DNA of 64,000 nt, taken from NCBI GenBank assembly GCA_044227325.1, contig JBGAFI010000002.1, forward strand, positions 62,001-126,000, written 5' to 3'. Position numbers and translations under genes: made by a program. This DNA comes from PFJX01 sp044227325. Its GTDB lineage: Bacteria; Pseudomonadota; Gammaproteobacteria; Burkholderiales; Thiobacillaceae. This document shows positions 53,499 to 62,207 of the stretch, in pieces. Each line of letters opens with the position of its first letter. The first letter of the stretch is position 1. Under the pieces are notes generated by a model. The model was not told where the DNA came from and did no database searches. It saw only the letters and a list, made by a program, of their open reading frames with translations.

Positions 53499-54369
53499 CG
53501 GTGTCCTGCTGCTGGACAAGCCCGCCGGTCTGACTTCCAACGCCGCGCTGCAAAAAGCGAAGCGCCTGTTCCGGGCGGAAAAAGCCGGCCACACCGGCAC
53601 CCTCGATCCCTTCGCCACCGGTCTTCTGCCCCTCTGCCTGGGCGAGGCCACCAAGTTCTCCCAATACCTGCTGGAGGCGGACAAGATCTACCTGGCCGAG
53701 GTCAGGCTCGGCGTTCGCACTTCCTCCGGCGATCTCGACGGCGAAGTCATCGCCACCCGGCCGGTGGATCTGGTGGAAGCGCAGCTGCGCCAGGCGCTGG
53801 CACGCTTCCAGGGCGAGATCGAACAGATGCCGCCCATGCATTCCGCCCTCAAGCACCAGGGCCGTCCCCTCTACGAATACGCGCGCCAGGGCATCGAGAT
53901 CGAACGCAAGGCCCGCCGCGTCGTGGTGCGCGAACTGAGCCTGGAGGCGTTTTCCGGCGCTGCCTGCGCCCTCCGCGTCCACTGCGGCAAGGGCTTCTAC
54001 GTGCGCGCCCTGGCCGACGACCTGGGCGAGGCGCTGGGTTGTGGCGCCCACCTGACCGGTTTGCGGCGCCTGGGCTCGGGCGGGTTTTCCATCGCGGACG
54101 CGGTGACGCTGCCGGCGTTGGAGGCCATGTCCGAGGTGGAACGCGATGCCTGTCTGCTGCCGCCGGACGGGCTCATCGCGGCGCTGCCCGTCCTGGCTCT
54201 GGATCCGGAATCGACCTGGCAGATTTCCCATGGACAGGCGGTGTGGCTGCCACGCCTGCGCGTCGGGGACATCCACCGGATTTACGGTCCGGAACGGGAA
54301 TTCCTGGGCGTGGCCGAGGTGAACCAGGACGGCAAGCTGGCGCCGAAACGGCTCGTCGTGTTTGCCTGA
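53482..54369 (+). CDS. truB: tRNA pseudouridine(55) synthase TruB
   Basis: A 295-aa enzyme forming pseudouridine 55 in tRNA. The catalytic Asp is D42 in HTGTLDPFATGLLPL, and the KIDGVLLLDKPAGLTSN N-terminus and GKGFYVRALADDLG motif are present. The C-terminal PUA-like domain spans about 230-295. Confidence 0.96.
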   Translation: MKRKIDGVLLLDKPAGLTSNAALQKAKRLFRAEKAGHTGTLDPFATGLLPLCLGEATKFSQYLLEADKIYLAEVRLGVRTSSGDLDGEVIATRPVDLVEAQLRQALARFQGEIEQMPPMHSALKHQGRPLYEYARQGIEIERKARRVVVRELSLEAFSGAACALRVHCGKGFYVRALADDLGEALGCGAHLTGLRRLGSGGFSIADAVTLPALEAMSEVERDACLLPPDGLIAALPVLALDPESTWQISHGQAVWLPRLRVGDIHRIYGPEREFLGVAEVNQDGKLAPKRLVVFA

Positions 54370-54394
54370 AAAGCGCGTGGAAATCGACATATTC

Positions 54395-54424
54395 TTGTGT
54401 TAAGGCGTTTCGCCGGCTTACAAT
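54395..54424 (+). promoter_or_regulatory. Candidate sigma-70 promoter of rpsO
   Basis: TTGTGT (54395-54400), 18-bp spacer, TACAAT (54419-54424), 64 bp before rpsO. A dedicated rpsO promoter downstream of truB is also known in E. coli. Confidence 0.5.
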
Positions 54425-54487
54425 CGCACGCTTTCCCGAACGTGTCCTGAATAGCCTCGGGCCACGCGATTGCATAGGAGTATTGCC

Positions 54488-54757
54488 ATGGCTATCACTA
54501 CCGCCGACAAGGCGCAGATTCTCAAGGACTATCAGCGCGCCGCCGCCGACACCGGATCTCCGGAAGTCCAGGTCGCCTTGCTGACCGCCCGCATCAACGA
54601 CCTGACCGGCCACTTCAAGGCCCACGCCAAGGATCATCATTCCCGTCGCGGCCTGCTCAAGATGGTCAGCCGCCGCCGTCGCCTGCTGGACTATCTCAAG
54701 GGCAAGAACGCGGACAGCTACACCCAGCTGATCAAGCGTCTGGGCCTGCGCAAGTAA
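54488..54757 (+). CDS. rpsO: 30S ribosomal protein S15
   Basis: An 89-aa primary rRNA-binding protein. It has typical DTGSPEVQVALLTARINDLT and HHSRRGLLKMVSRRRRLLDY segments. A TAGGAG ribosome-binding site precedes the ATG. It lies upstream of pnp, with a stable hairpin between them. Confidence 0.98.
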   Translation: MAITTADKAQILKDYQRAAADTGSPEVQVALLTARINDLTGHFKAHAKDHHSRRGLLKMVSRRRRLLDYLKGKNADSYTQLIKRLGLRK

Positions 54758-54770
54758 TCTTCGCCCTCCG

Positions 54771-54798
54771 CGCGGGATGCCCTCGCGGGCGTCCCGCG
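54771..54798 (+). promoter_or_regulatory. Stable rpsO-pnp intercistronic hairpin (RNase III-type site)
   Basis: CGCGGGATGCCC pairs with GGGCGTCCCGCG around a TCGC loop: 12 pairs, one of them G-U. No T-run follows, so it is not a terminator. Its position between rpsO and pnp matches the E. coli structure that RNase III cuts to start PNPase autoregulation; that function here is inferred. Confidence 0.6.
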
Positions 54799-54833
54799 GT
54801 GTCATCGGCATAGAACATTAGGAAGAAAACAGC

Positions 54834-56963
54834 GTGAATCCGGTCAAGAAGACATTTCAGTACGGTCGCCATCAAGTCACCCTGGAAACCGGCGAGATCG
54901 CCCGTCAAGCCGACGGCGCGGTTGTCGTCAACATGGACGACACCGTGGTGCTGGTCAGCGTGGTGGCGAAGAACGAAGTCAAGCCCGGCCAGGATTTCTT
55001 CCCGCTGACCGTCGATTACATGGAGAAGAGCTACGCCGCGGGCCGCATCCCCGGCGGCTTCTTCAAGCGCGAGGGCAAGCCCACCGAGAAGGAAACCCTG
55101 ACTTCCCGCCTGATCGACCGGCCCATCCGCCCCCTGTTCCCGGACGGCTTCTTCAATGAAGTCCAGGTCATCGCCACGGTGATGTCCTCCAATCCGGAAG
55201 TGGATTCCGACATTCCCGCCCTGATCGGCGCCTCCGCCGCCCTGGCCCTGTCAGGCCTGCCCTTCAATGGTCCCCTGGGCGCCGCCCGCGTGGCCTATGT
55301 GGACGGCCAGTACGTGCTCAACCCGACCCAGACCGAGTTGAAGGAGTCCAAACTCGACTTGGTGGTGGCCGGCACCGAAACCGCCGTGCTGATGGTGGAA
55401 TCGGAAGCCAAGGAGCTGCCCGAGGATGTGATGCTGGGCGCCGTGGTGTTCGGGCACGACCAGATGCAGGTCGCCATCGACGCCATCAACGAGCTGGCCG
55501 ACGAAGCCGGCAAGGACGCCTGGGACTGGACCGCGCCCGAGACCCCCACCGCGCTGCTGGACCAGATGAACGCCCTGTGTGGCGATGAGTTGAACAAGGC
55601 CTACTCCATCAAGCAGAAACAGGCCCGCGTCGCCGCCGTGGACGAAATCCGTAGCCGCGTGTTCGCCGAGATGATCAACGCCGACATGGACACCACCGCC
55701 GCGAACGTGGTGAAGGATCTGTTCCACAGCCTGGAAGCCAAGGTCGTGCGCGGCCGCATCCTGGCCGGCGAGCCCCGCATCGACGGGCGCGACACCCGCA
55801 CCGTGCGCCCCATCACCATCCGCACCGGCGTGCTGCCCCGCACCCACGGTTCCGCCCTGTTCACGCGCGGCGAAACCCAGGCCCTGGTGGTCGCCACCCT
55901 GGGCACCAGCCGCGACGAGCAGACCATCGAGGCGCTCACCGGCGGCTACAGCGACTACTTCATGCTGCACTACAACATGCCTCCCTTCGCCACCGGCGAG
56001 ACCGGCCGCGTCGGCACGCCCAAGCGGCGCGAGATCGGCCACGGCCGGCTCGCCAAGCGCGCCCTGGTGGCCTGCCTGCCGGGCAAGGAGGAGTTCGGCT
56101 ACGCGATCCGCGTGGTCTCCGAGATCACCGAATCCAACGGCTCCTCCTCCATGGCCTCCGTGTGCGGCGGCAGCCTGGCCCTGATGGACGCCGGCGTGCC
56201 GATGAAGGCCCACGTGGCCGGCATCGCCATGGGCCTGATCAAGGACGGCAACCGTTTCGCCGTGCTGACCGACATCCTGGGCGACGAGGACCATCTCGGT
56301 GACATGGACTTCAAGGTGGCCGGCACCCGCAGCGGCGTCAACGCCCTGCAGATGGACATCAAGATCACCGGCATCACCAAGGAGATCATGCAGGTGGCCC
56401 TGACCCAGGCGCGGGAAGCGCGTCTGCACATCCTGGACGCCATGGAGAACGCCGAGGCCGGTCCCCACGAGATGAGCCAGTACGCGCCGCGCATCATCTC
56501 CATGAAGATCAACCCGGAGAAGATCCGCGACGTGATCGGCAAGGGCGGCGCCACCATCCGCGCGCTGACCGAGGAAACCGGCACCCAGATCGACATCGCC
56601 GAGGACGGCACCATCAAGATCGCCTGCACCAGCACCGAAGCCGGCGCCCTGGCGAAGAAGCGCATCGAGGACATTACCGCCGAGGTGGAAGTGGGCCGCA
56701 CCTATGACGGCACCGTGCTGAAGATTCTCGACTTCGGCGCCATCGTCAACGTGTTGCCGGGCAAGGATGGTCTGCTGCACATCTCCCAGATCGCCCACCA
56801 GCGCGTCAACGCCGTCAGCGACTTCCTCAAGGAAGGCCAGGCGGTGCAGGTGAAGGTGCTGGAGACCGACGAGAAGGGCCGCATGCGCCTGTCCATGAAG
56901 GCTTTGATCGAAGCCCCCGCGCCGGCCGCGCCCGCGCCCAGCGAGACCCCCGCCGCCGAGTAA
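54834..56963 (+). CDS. pnp: Polyribonucleotide nucleotidyltransferase (PNPase)
   Basis: A 709-aa phosphorolytic 3'-5' exoribonuclease. It has two RNase PH domains (about 5-230 and 310-545), a KH domain with IGKGGATIRALTEETG (about 565-580) and an S1 domain (about 620-690, GRTYDGTVLKILDFGAIVNV). The start is GTG 54834 after a GGAAGAAAA site. The short Ala/Pro-rich tail is normal. A terminator follows. Confidence 0.98.
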   Translation: MNPVKKTFQYGRHQVTLETGEIARQADGAVVVNMDDTVVLVSVVAKNEVKPGQDFFPLTVDYMEKSYAAGRIPGGFFKREGKPTEKETLTSRLIDRPIRPLFPDGFFNEVQVIATVMSSNPEVDSDIPALIGASAALALSGLPFNGPLGAARVAYVDGQYVLNPTQTELKESKLDLVVAGTETAVLMVESEAKELPEDVMLGAVVFGHDQMQVAIDAINELADEAGKDAWDWTAPETPTALLDQMNALCGDELNKAYSIKQKQARVAAVDEIRSRVFAEMINADMDTTAANVVKDLFHSLEAKVVRGRILAGEPRIDGRDTRTVRPITIRTGVLPRTHGSALFTRGETQALVVATLGTSRDEQTIEALTGGYSDYFMLHYNMPPFATGETGRVGTPKRREIGHGRLAKRALVACLPGKEEFGYAIRVVSEITESNGSSSMASVCGGSLALMDAGVPMKAHVAGIAMGLIKDGNRFAVLTDILGDEDHLGDMDFKVAGTRSGVNALQMDIKITGITKEIMQVALTQAREARLHILDAMENAEAGPHEMSQYAPRIISMKINPEKIRDVIGKGGATIRALTEETGTQIDIAEDGTIKIACTSTEAGALAKKRIEDITAEVEVGRTYDGTVLKILDFGAIVNVLPGKDGLLHISQIAHQRVNAVSDFLKEGQAVQVKVLETDEKGRMRLSMKALIEAPAPAAPAPSETPAAE

Positions 56964-56981
56964 GGCGCGCGGGTCCGGAAG

Positions 56982-57009
56982 AAAAAAGCGGCCCGCAGGC
57001 CGCTTTTTT
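56982..57009 (+). terminator. Bidirectional intrinsic terminator after pnp
   Basis: AAAAAAGCGGCC, loop CGCA, GGCCGCTTTTTT. Because it has A6 on one side and T6 on the other, it can also terminate the convergent gene at 57032-57487. Confidence 0.93.
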
Positions 57010-57031
57010 CTTGGCGCCGGTTTTTCCTGAC

Positions 57032-57487
57032 TCAGTTCGCGCCGATCATGTCCATGAAGCCTTGCCACCAGCGCTTGCGGTTCTGCGGCACGAAATGGGG
57101 CGGGGACAGGTCGGAAGGCGCCATGCGGGACATGATCCAGCCGGGCAGGACGCGGTTCTTGCTGGAGCCGCAGGAGGTGCCCAGATGATTGGGGTCGTAG
57201 ATCTTGATGAGTTGGGGCGTGTCCAGGTTGTCGGCGTAGACGATGCCGCAGTAGTCCTCGTGATGCTCCTTGCGCAGCAGCGCATCGATCTCGCGCACGA
57301 AGGCGGCCACGTGTTCCGAGTCGGCGGGGCTTTCCGGGCGGTCCTCGCCGACCGCGTAGAGGAACCAACCGGCGCCGGGATCCAGGCGGTCCCAGAATGC
57401 GGAGAGCTGCTTCCAGGACAACAGGCTATACAGGGTGCCGTCGAACAGGCTGTCGAATTCGGGATTGCTTTGCGTGGTGAGTTCCAT
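57032..57487 (-). CDS. Conserved hypothetical protein, 151 aa
   Basis: A soluble protein starting MELTTQSNPEFDSLFDGTLY at ATG 57487. It has no signal peptide or membrane segment, and a conserved-looking basic aromatic C-terminal part (FVPQNRKRWWQGFMDMIG). The family is not recognised with confidence. An upstream in-frame extension to 57604 overlaps the divergent HAD gene and is unlikely to be coding. Confidence 0.65.
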   Translation of the reverse strand: MELTTQSNPEFDSLFDGTLYSLLSWKQLSAFWDRLDPGAGWFLYAVGEDRPESPADSEHVAAFVREIDALLRKEHHEDYCGIVYADNLDTPQLIKIYDPNHLGTSCGSSKNRVLPGWIMSRMAPSDLSPPHFVPQNRKRWWQGFMDMIGAN

Positions 57488-57567
57488 GGCGGACTCGGCT
57501 GGAACGGGCGGGACGTTTATTGTAACCGTGCCTAACCGATTGAAAAACCTTCTGAAAGTGGGGAAAC

Positions 57568-58323
57568 ATGCTAAAGGCTCTGATCTTTGACGTGGATGGG
57601 ACATTGGCGGACACCGAGCGGGACGGGCATCGTCCCGCCTTCAATGCCGCCTTCCGGGAATACGGCCTGGACTGGGATTGGGATGTGGGCCTGTATGGCC
57701 GGCTCCTGGCGGTGACCGGTGGCAAGGAACGCATGAAGTACTACGTGGAGCGCTTCCGTCCCGACTACGCGCAGCCCGCCGATTTCGACGATCTGGTCGC
57801 GGAGTTGCACAAGGCGAAAACGCGCCACTACACGCGCATGTTGGCCGAGGGCGGCATCCCGCTGCGGCCCGGCGTCAAGCGCCTGCTGGAGGAGGCGCGC
57901 GCGGCGGGCCTGACCCTGGCGGTGGCCACCACCACCACGCCGGAAAACGTCACCGAACTGCTGCGCCACAGCCTCGCGGCGGACGGTCCGGACTGGTTCG
58001 CCGTCATCGCCGCCGGCGACATCGTGCCGGCGAAGAAGCCGGCGCCGGACATCTACGTGTGGGCGTTGCAAAAAATCGGCCTGGGCGCGCACGAATGCCT
58101 GGCCTTCGAGGATTCCGAGAACGGCATCCGTTCCTCCCTGGGCGCGGGCCTGCGCACTCTGGTCACGGTCAACGACTACACCCGCGACCACGACTTCGCC
58201 GGCGCGCTCGCGGTGCTGTCGGACCTGGGCGAGCCGGGTGCGCCGTACCTGCGCCTGGATCAGGCCGGGCGGGACGAACAGGGTTTGGTGGATCTGGCCC
58301 GGCTACGGGGCTGGCTGGGTTGA
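57568..58323 (+). CDS. HAD-superfamily phosphatase (CbbY/GPH-like)
   Basis: A 251-aa hydrolase. Motif I is F7-D8-V-D10-G-T (ALIFDVDGTLADTE) with D8 the nucleophile. Motif II is LAVATTTTPENV, motif III a Lys in PAKKPAPDIYVWAL, and motif IV AFEDSENGIRSSLGAG. The helical cap (about 15-90) makes it subfamily I, like CbbY and phosphoglycolate phosphatase. No Calvin-cycle gene is nearby, so the substrate is open. Confidence 0.88.
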   Translation: MLKALIFDVDGTLADTERDGHRPAFNAAFREYGLDWDWDVGLYGRLLAVTGGKERMKYYVERFRPDYAQPADFDDLVAELHKAKTRHYTRMLAEGGIPLRPGVKRLLEEARAAGLTLAVATTTTPENVTELLRHSLAADGPDWFAVIAAGDIVPAKKPAPDIYVWALQKIGLGAHECLAFEDSENGIRSSLGAGLRTLVTVNDYTRDHDFAGALAVLSDLGEPGAPYLRLDQAGRDEQGLVDLARLRGWLG

Positions 58324-58362
58324 GGCGTCAGGCGTGGTCGCCCGACCGTGACGGAGCCCTGA

Positions 58363-60507
58363 TCAGACGACGTTCACGCCCCGGTCGTCGCGGCCTTTCA
58401 CCCGCTGCAGCCGGACCACTTCCGGCAGCCCGCGCAGGGCGCGCATCAGGCGCGCCAGGTGCAGGCGGTTCTGCACGCTGACGGTGAAGTAGAGGCTGGT
58501 ATAGGCGCCGGCCTCGTCGTGCATGTGCACGTTGTCGATGTCCGAGCCTTCGTTGGCGATGGCGGCGGCCACCTTGGCCAGCACGCCGCGCTGGTTGACG
58601 ACGATGATCTGGATGCCCACCTCGAACAGTTTGTCCAGCTCCGCCGACCAGGCCACGTCCACCCATTTTTCCGGATCGTCCCGGTAATTGCGCACCTGGA
58701 CGCAGTCATGGGTGTGGATGATGAGGCCCTGTTCCTTCTTGATCTGGCCGATGATGGGGTCGCCGGGGATGGGGCGGCAGCACTTGCCCAGGCGCACCGC
58801 GACGCCCTCGGCGCCGCGGATCAGCATGGGGCCGGCGGCCTTGCGCTGCTCGGCGTCGTTGTCCTTCGCGAGCAACTGGCGCGCGACCACGAAGGCCAGC
58901 TTCTTGCCCAGGCCGATCTCGGCGAGGGTGTCGTCGCGGCCGCGCCCGCCCTCCTTCTGGAAGCGTTCCCACTGGGCATCGCTGACGGGCTCGCCGCCCA
59001 GGGCGCGCACCGCCTGTTCCAACAGTTGCTCGCCCAAATGCACGGACTCGTGCAGGTGGGTTTTCTTCAAGGCGCTGCGGATGTGGGCGCGCGCCTTGCC
59101 GGTGATGGCGAAGTGGGCCCAGGCCGGATTGGGACGGGCGGATTCGGAGGTGAGGATTTCCACCCGGTCGCCGTTCTTGAGGGGCGTGGACAGGGGCATG
59201 AACTCGCCGTTGATCTTGGTGCCGACGCAATGGTCGCCCACGTCCGAGTGGACGTTGTAGGCGAAATCCACCGCCGTGGCGCCGCGCGGCAAGGCGACGA
59301 TGCGGCCCTTGGGCGTGAACACGTAGACCTCGTCCGGGAACAGGTCCACCTTGATGTGTTCCAGGAATTCCACCGAGTCCCGGCTGTCCGCCTGGATGTC
59401 GAGCAGGCTCTGCATCCAGTGGTGGGTCTTCTTCTGCACGTCGGACAGGGAGGTTTCGCCGGTTTTGTAGAGCCAGTGGGAGGCGACGCCCGCCTCCGCG
59501 ACCTTGTGCATCTCCTGGGTGCGGATCTGCACTTCCAGCGGCGCGCCGAACGGGCCGAACAGGGTGGTGTGCAGGGACTGGTAGCCGTTCGGCTTGGGAA
59601 TGGCGATGTAGTCCTTGAACTTGCCGGGGATGGGCTTGTACAGGGCGTGCAGGGCGCCCAGGGACAGATAGCAGTCGCTCGGCGTTTCCACCAGGATGCG
59701 GAAGCCGTAGATGTCGAACACCTCGGAGAAGGCCAGGTGCTTTTCCTGCATCTTGCGGTAGATGCTGAACAGGTGTTTCTCGCGTCCCTTCACATGCGCC
59801 TGGATATGCGAATCCAGCAGCTTGGCCTCGATCGCGGCCTTGATCTTGTCCACCACCTCCTTGCGGTTGCCGCGCGCCGATTTGACCGCCTTTTCGATGA
59901 CCTTGAAGCGGTTCGGGTGCAGGTGCAGAAAGGCGATGTCCTCCAGTTCCTGATAGACCTTGTTCAGCCCCAGCCGGTTGGCGATGGGGGCGTAGATCTC
60001 CAGGGTTTCCTGGGCGATGCGGTGGATCTTCTCCAACTGCATCGCGTCCAGGGTGCGCATGTTGTGCAGCCGGTCCGCCAGCTTGATGAGGATGACGCGC
60101 ACGTCGCGCGCCATGGCCAGCAGCATCTTGCGGAAGTTCTCCGCCTGGGCCTCGGCCTTGCTCTCGAACTTGATCTTGTCCAGCTTGGTCACCCCGTCCA
60201 CAAGGGCGGCCACCGGCTTGCCGAATTCCTCGGCGATGGATTCGGAAGTGACGCCGGTATCCTCCACCACATCGTGGAGCAGGGCGGCGATCAGGGTTTG
60301 CGCGTCCAGGTGCCAGCCGGCCAGGATTTCGGCGACGGCCAGCGGGTGGGTGATGTAGGGGGCGCCGCCCTTGCGGAACTGGCCCTCGTGGGCGCGGGCG
60401 GAGAAATGGTAGGCCCGTTCGAAGGCCTCCAGGTCGACGGGCTTGAGGTAGGCGACCGCCTCGGGCAGCAGGGGGAAGGGGGCGGGAGGCTCCATGATGC
60501 TGCCCAT
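58363..60507 (-). CDS. spoT: Bifunctional (p)ppGpp synthetase/hydrolase SpoT
   Basis: A 714-aa stringent-response enzyme. It has an HD hydrolase domain with intact HPLAVAEIL and LLHDVVEDT (about 53-90), a synthetase domain (about 245-355, DIYGFRILVETPSDCYLSLG and EVQIRTQEMH), TGS (about 400-460) and a C-terminal ACT domain (about 640-714). Both activities look intact, as expected for SpoT/Rel rather than RelA. It lies 10 bp after rpoZ in the same direction, the common arrangement. ATG 60495 is an alternative start. Confidence 0.95.
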   Translation of the reverse strand: MGSIMEPPAPFPLLPEAVAYLKPVDLEAFERAYHFSARAHEGQFRKGGAPYITHPLAVAEILAGWHLDAQTLIAALLHDVVEDTGVTSESIAEEFGKPVAALVDGVTKLDKIKFESKAEAQAENFRKMLLAMARDVRVILIKLADRLHNMRTLDAMQLEKIHRIAQETLEIYAPIANRLGLNKVYQELEDIAFLHLHPNRFKVIEKAVKSARGNRKEVVDKIKAAIEAKLLDSHIQAHVKGREKHLFSIYRKMQEKHLAFSEVFDIYGFRILVETPSDCYLSLGALHALYKPIPGKFKDYIAIPKPNGYQSLHTTLFGPFGAPLEVQIRTQEMHKVAEAGVASHWLYKTGETSLSDVQKKTHHWMQSLLDIQADSRDSVEFLEHIKVDLFPDEVYVFTPKGRIVALPRGATAVDFAYNVHSDVGDHCVGTKINGEFMPLSTPLKNGDRVEILTSESARPNPAWAHFAITGKARAHIRSALKKTHLHESVHLGEQLLEQAVRALGGEPVSDAQWERFQKEGGRGRDDTLAEIGLGKKLAFVVARQLLAKDNDAEQRKAAGPMLIRGAEGVAVRLGKCCRPIPGDPIIGQIKKEQGLIIHTHDCVQVRNYRDDPEKWVDVAWSAELDKLFEVGIQIIVVNQRGVLAKVAAAIANEGSDIDNVHMHDEAGAYTSLYFTVSVQNRLHLARLMRALRGLPEVVRLQRVKGRDDRGVNVV

Positions 60508-60517
60508 ATCGGAAGCG

Positions 60518-60724
60518 TCAGATCGGCGCTTTCTTCAGGACTTCCAGGCCGGTCAGCCCTTCGGCGATCTCGCGCAGGGCCAGCACGGCGGGCTTGTCCT
60601 TGTCCGCTTCGACGCGGGGGGTGGCGCCGGTGGAGATCTGGCGCGCCCGGTAGGCGGCGGCCAGGGTCATTTCGAAACGGTTGGGGATGTGCTTGATGCA
60701 GTCGTCGACGGTAACGCGGGCCAT
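60518..60724 (-). CDS. rpoZ: RNA polymerase omega subunit
   Basis: A 68-aa subunit, MARVTVDDCIKHIPNRFEMT with the usual AAAYRARQI segment. It is followed by spoT. The gmk gene normally found upstream is absent; yajQ is divergent instead. It and spoT probably form one transcript. Confidence 0.96.
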   Translation of the reverse strand: MARVTVDDCIKHIPNRFEMTLAAAYRARQISTGATPRVEADKDKPAVLALREIAEGLTGLEVLKKAPI

Positions 60725-60782
60725 GGGTGTCTCTCTAGCGGTAACGGTGAGTAACGCCCCGATTTTAATCGATTGAAGCCCC

Positions 60783-60788
60783 TATAAT
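60783..60788 (+). promoter_or_regulatory. -10 element upstream of yajQ
   Basis: A perfect TATAAT lies 37 bp before the yajQ ATG, in the 95-bp divergent spacer shared with rpoZ. The -35 is weak. The spacer also holds the small palindrome CGATTTTAATCG at 60760-60771, close to both promoters. Confidence 0.5.
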
Positions 60789-60819
60789 CCCGCCTTTGTG
60801 CAAACCCTCGGAAAAAGCC

Positions 60820-61308
60820 ATGCCATCCTTCGACATCGTCTCCGAAGTGGACAAGCAGGAAGTCCGCAATGCCGTCGACCAGGCCAACAAGGAAGTGGCC
60901 AACCGCTTCGATTTCAAGGGCTCGGACGCCCGCGTGGAACAGAACGAGTACGTGCTCACCGTCCACGCCGACGACGACTTCAAGCTGGACCAGGTGCAGG
61001 AGGTGCTCAACGGCAAGCTGGTCAAGCGCAACATCGACATCCGCTGCCTGGAGATCGCCGAGAAGAGCGAGAAGGTCTCCGGCAACAAGGTCAAGCGCGA
61101 GGTCAAGGTGAAGAACGGCATCGAGTCGGAACAGGCCAAGAAGATCGTCAAGCTGATCAAGGATGCCAAGCTCAAGGTCACCGCCAGCATCCAGGGCGAG
61201 AGCGTGCGGGTGTCCGGCGCCAAGCGCGACACGTTGCAGGAATGCATCGCCCTGATTCGCAAATCGGTGACGGATTTCCCGGTCCAGTTCCAGAATTTCC
61301 GCGATTGA
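60820..61308 (+). CDS. yajQ: YajQ family cyclic-di-GMP/nucleotide-binding protein
   Basis: A 162-aa UPF0234 protein. It has MPSFDIVSEVDKQEVRNAVDQ, RFDFKGSDA, KREVKVKNGIESEQAKKIVK and KLKVTASIQGESVRVSGAKRD, all signature segments. Members bind nucleotides, and a Xanthomonas homologue is a c-di-GMP effector. The start ATG 60820 is chosen over an upstream ATG at 60796 because of the family's usual length. Confidence 0.94.
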   Translation: MPSFDIVSEVDKQEVRNAVDQANKEVANRFDFKGSDARVEQNEYVLTVHADDDFKLDQVQEVLNGKLVKRNIDIRCLEIAEKSEKVSGNKVKREVKVKNGIESEQAKKIVKLIKDAKLKVTASIQGESVRVSGAKRDTLQECIALIRKSVTDFPVQFQNFRD

Positions 61309-61342
61309 CGCGGGCGTCGCGAAAACACATTAAAACAAACAC

Positions 61343-61369
61343 TTGGATTGGCCGTTGGCTTCCTATAAA
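61343..61369 (+). promoter_or_regulatory. Promoter of the rpsP operon
   Basis: TTGGAT (61343-61348), 15-bp spacer, TATAAA (61364-61369, in TATAAAAT). It is followed by a GCCGGCC/GGCCGGC hairpin (61391-61409) in the leader before rpsP, possibly involved in translational control. Confidence 0.5.
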
Positions 61370-61434
61370 ATGCGCGGCTTTCCCGGATTTGCCGGCCCCC
61401 TTGGCCGGCGACAGGCTCAAAGGACAAATTCAGC

Positions 61435-61686
61435 ATGGTGACCATTCGTCTCGCCCGCGGCGGCTCCAAGAAGCGCCCCTTCTTCAACATCGTGGTGGCC
61501 GATTCCCGCAATCGCCGCGACGGCCGCTTCATCGAGCGCCTCGGCTTCTACAACCCCGTGGCCTCCGGCAACGCCGAGACCCTGCGCATCGACCAGGGCC
61601 GCCTCGCTTACTGGCAGGGCGTGGGCGCCCAGACTTCCGACACCGTCGCCCGGATCGTGCGTGGCGCAGCCGCTCCCGCAGCCTGA
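61435..61686 (+). CDS. rpsP: 30S ribosomal protein S16
   Basis: An 83-aa ribosomal protein, MVTIRLARGGSKKRPFFNIV with SRNRRDGRFIERLGFYNPVA. It is the first gene of the rpsP-rimM-trmD-rplS operon. The C-terminus is Ala-rich. Confidence 0.98.
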   Translation: MVTIRLARGGSKKRPFFNIVVADSRNRRDGRFIERLGFYNPVASGNAETLRIDQGRLAYWQGVGAQTSDTVARIVRGAAAPAA

Positions 61687-61693
61687 GGATTAC

Positions 61694-62191
61694 GTGGTGA
61701 TGGGGCGCGTCGTCGCCCCATACGCGGTGAAGGGCTGGCTCAAGCTGCAAACCTTCACCGAACACCTGGACAGCTTGCTGGACTATGAAGTCTGGCGCGT
61801 CGGGCGGAACGGAAGCTGGCGCGATTACCGCGTGCTGGACGGCAAGGTGCACGGCCAGTATTTGCTGGCCAGCCTGGCGGGGGTGGCGGACCGCGACGCC
61901 GCCGAGACCCTGATGGGCATGGATGTGGCGGTGCTGCGGGAGGAAATGCCCGAGGCGGAAGAAGGCGAGTATTACTGGGACGAACTGATCGGCCTGGAAG
62001 TCGCGAACATCCAGGGCGAAGCGCTTGGCCGAGTCACGGGTTTGCTGGAAACCGGCGCCAACGACGTGCTCCAGGTGCAGGGCGAGCGGATGCGGTTGAT
62101 CCCCTTCGTGGAAGCCTACATCCAGTCGGTGGATCTGGAGGCGGGCAGGATCGTGGTGGATTGGGGATTGGACTGGGACGTGGCCGATTGA
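61694..62191 (+). CDS. rimM: Ribosome maturation factor RimM
   Basis: A 165-aa 16S rRNA-processing protein. It has MGRVVAPYAVKGWLKL near the start and the PRC-barrel segment YYWDELIGLEVANIQGEALG. GTG 61694 is chosen because TGAGGA precedes it at a proper distance and the reading then starts like other RimM proteins. Possible starts GTG 61697, ATG 61700 or, overlapping rpsP, GTG 61661 cannot be excluded. Confidence 0.92.
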   Translation: MVMGRVVAPYAVKGWLKLQTFTEHLDSLLDYEVWRVGRNGSWRDYRVLDGKVHGQYLLASLAGVADRDAAETLMGMDVAVLREEMPEAEEGEYYWDELIGLEVANIQGEALGRVTGLLETGANDVLQVQGERMRLIPFVEAYIQSVDLEAGRIVVDWGLDWDVAD

Positions 62192-62207
62192 GGCTTGGCT
62201 GAGTCCC

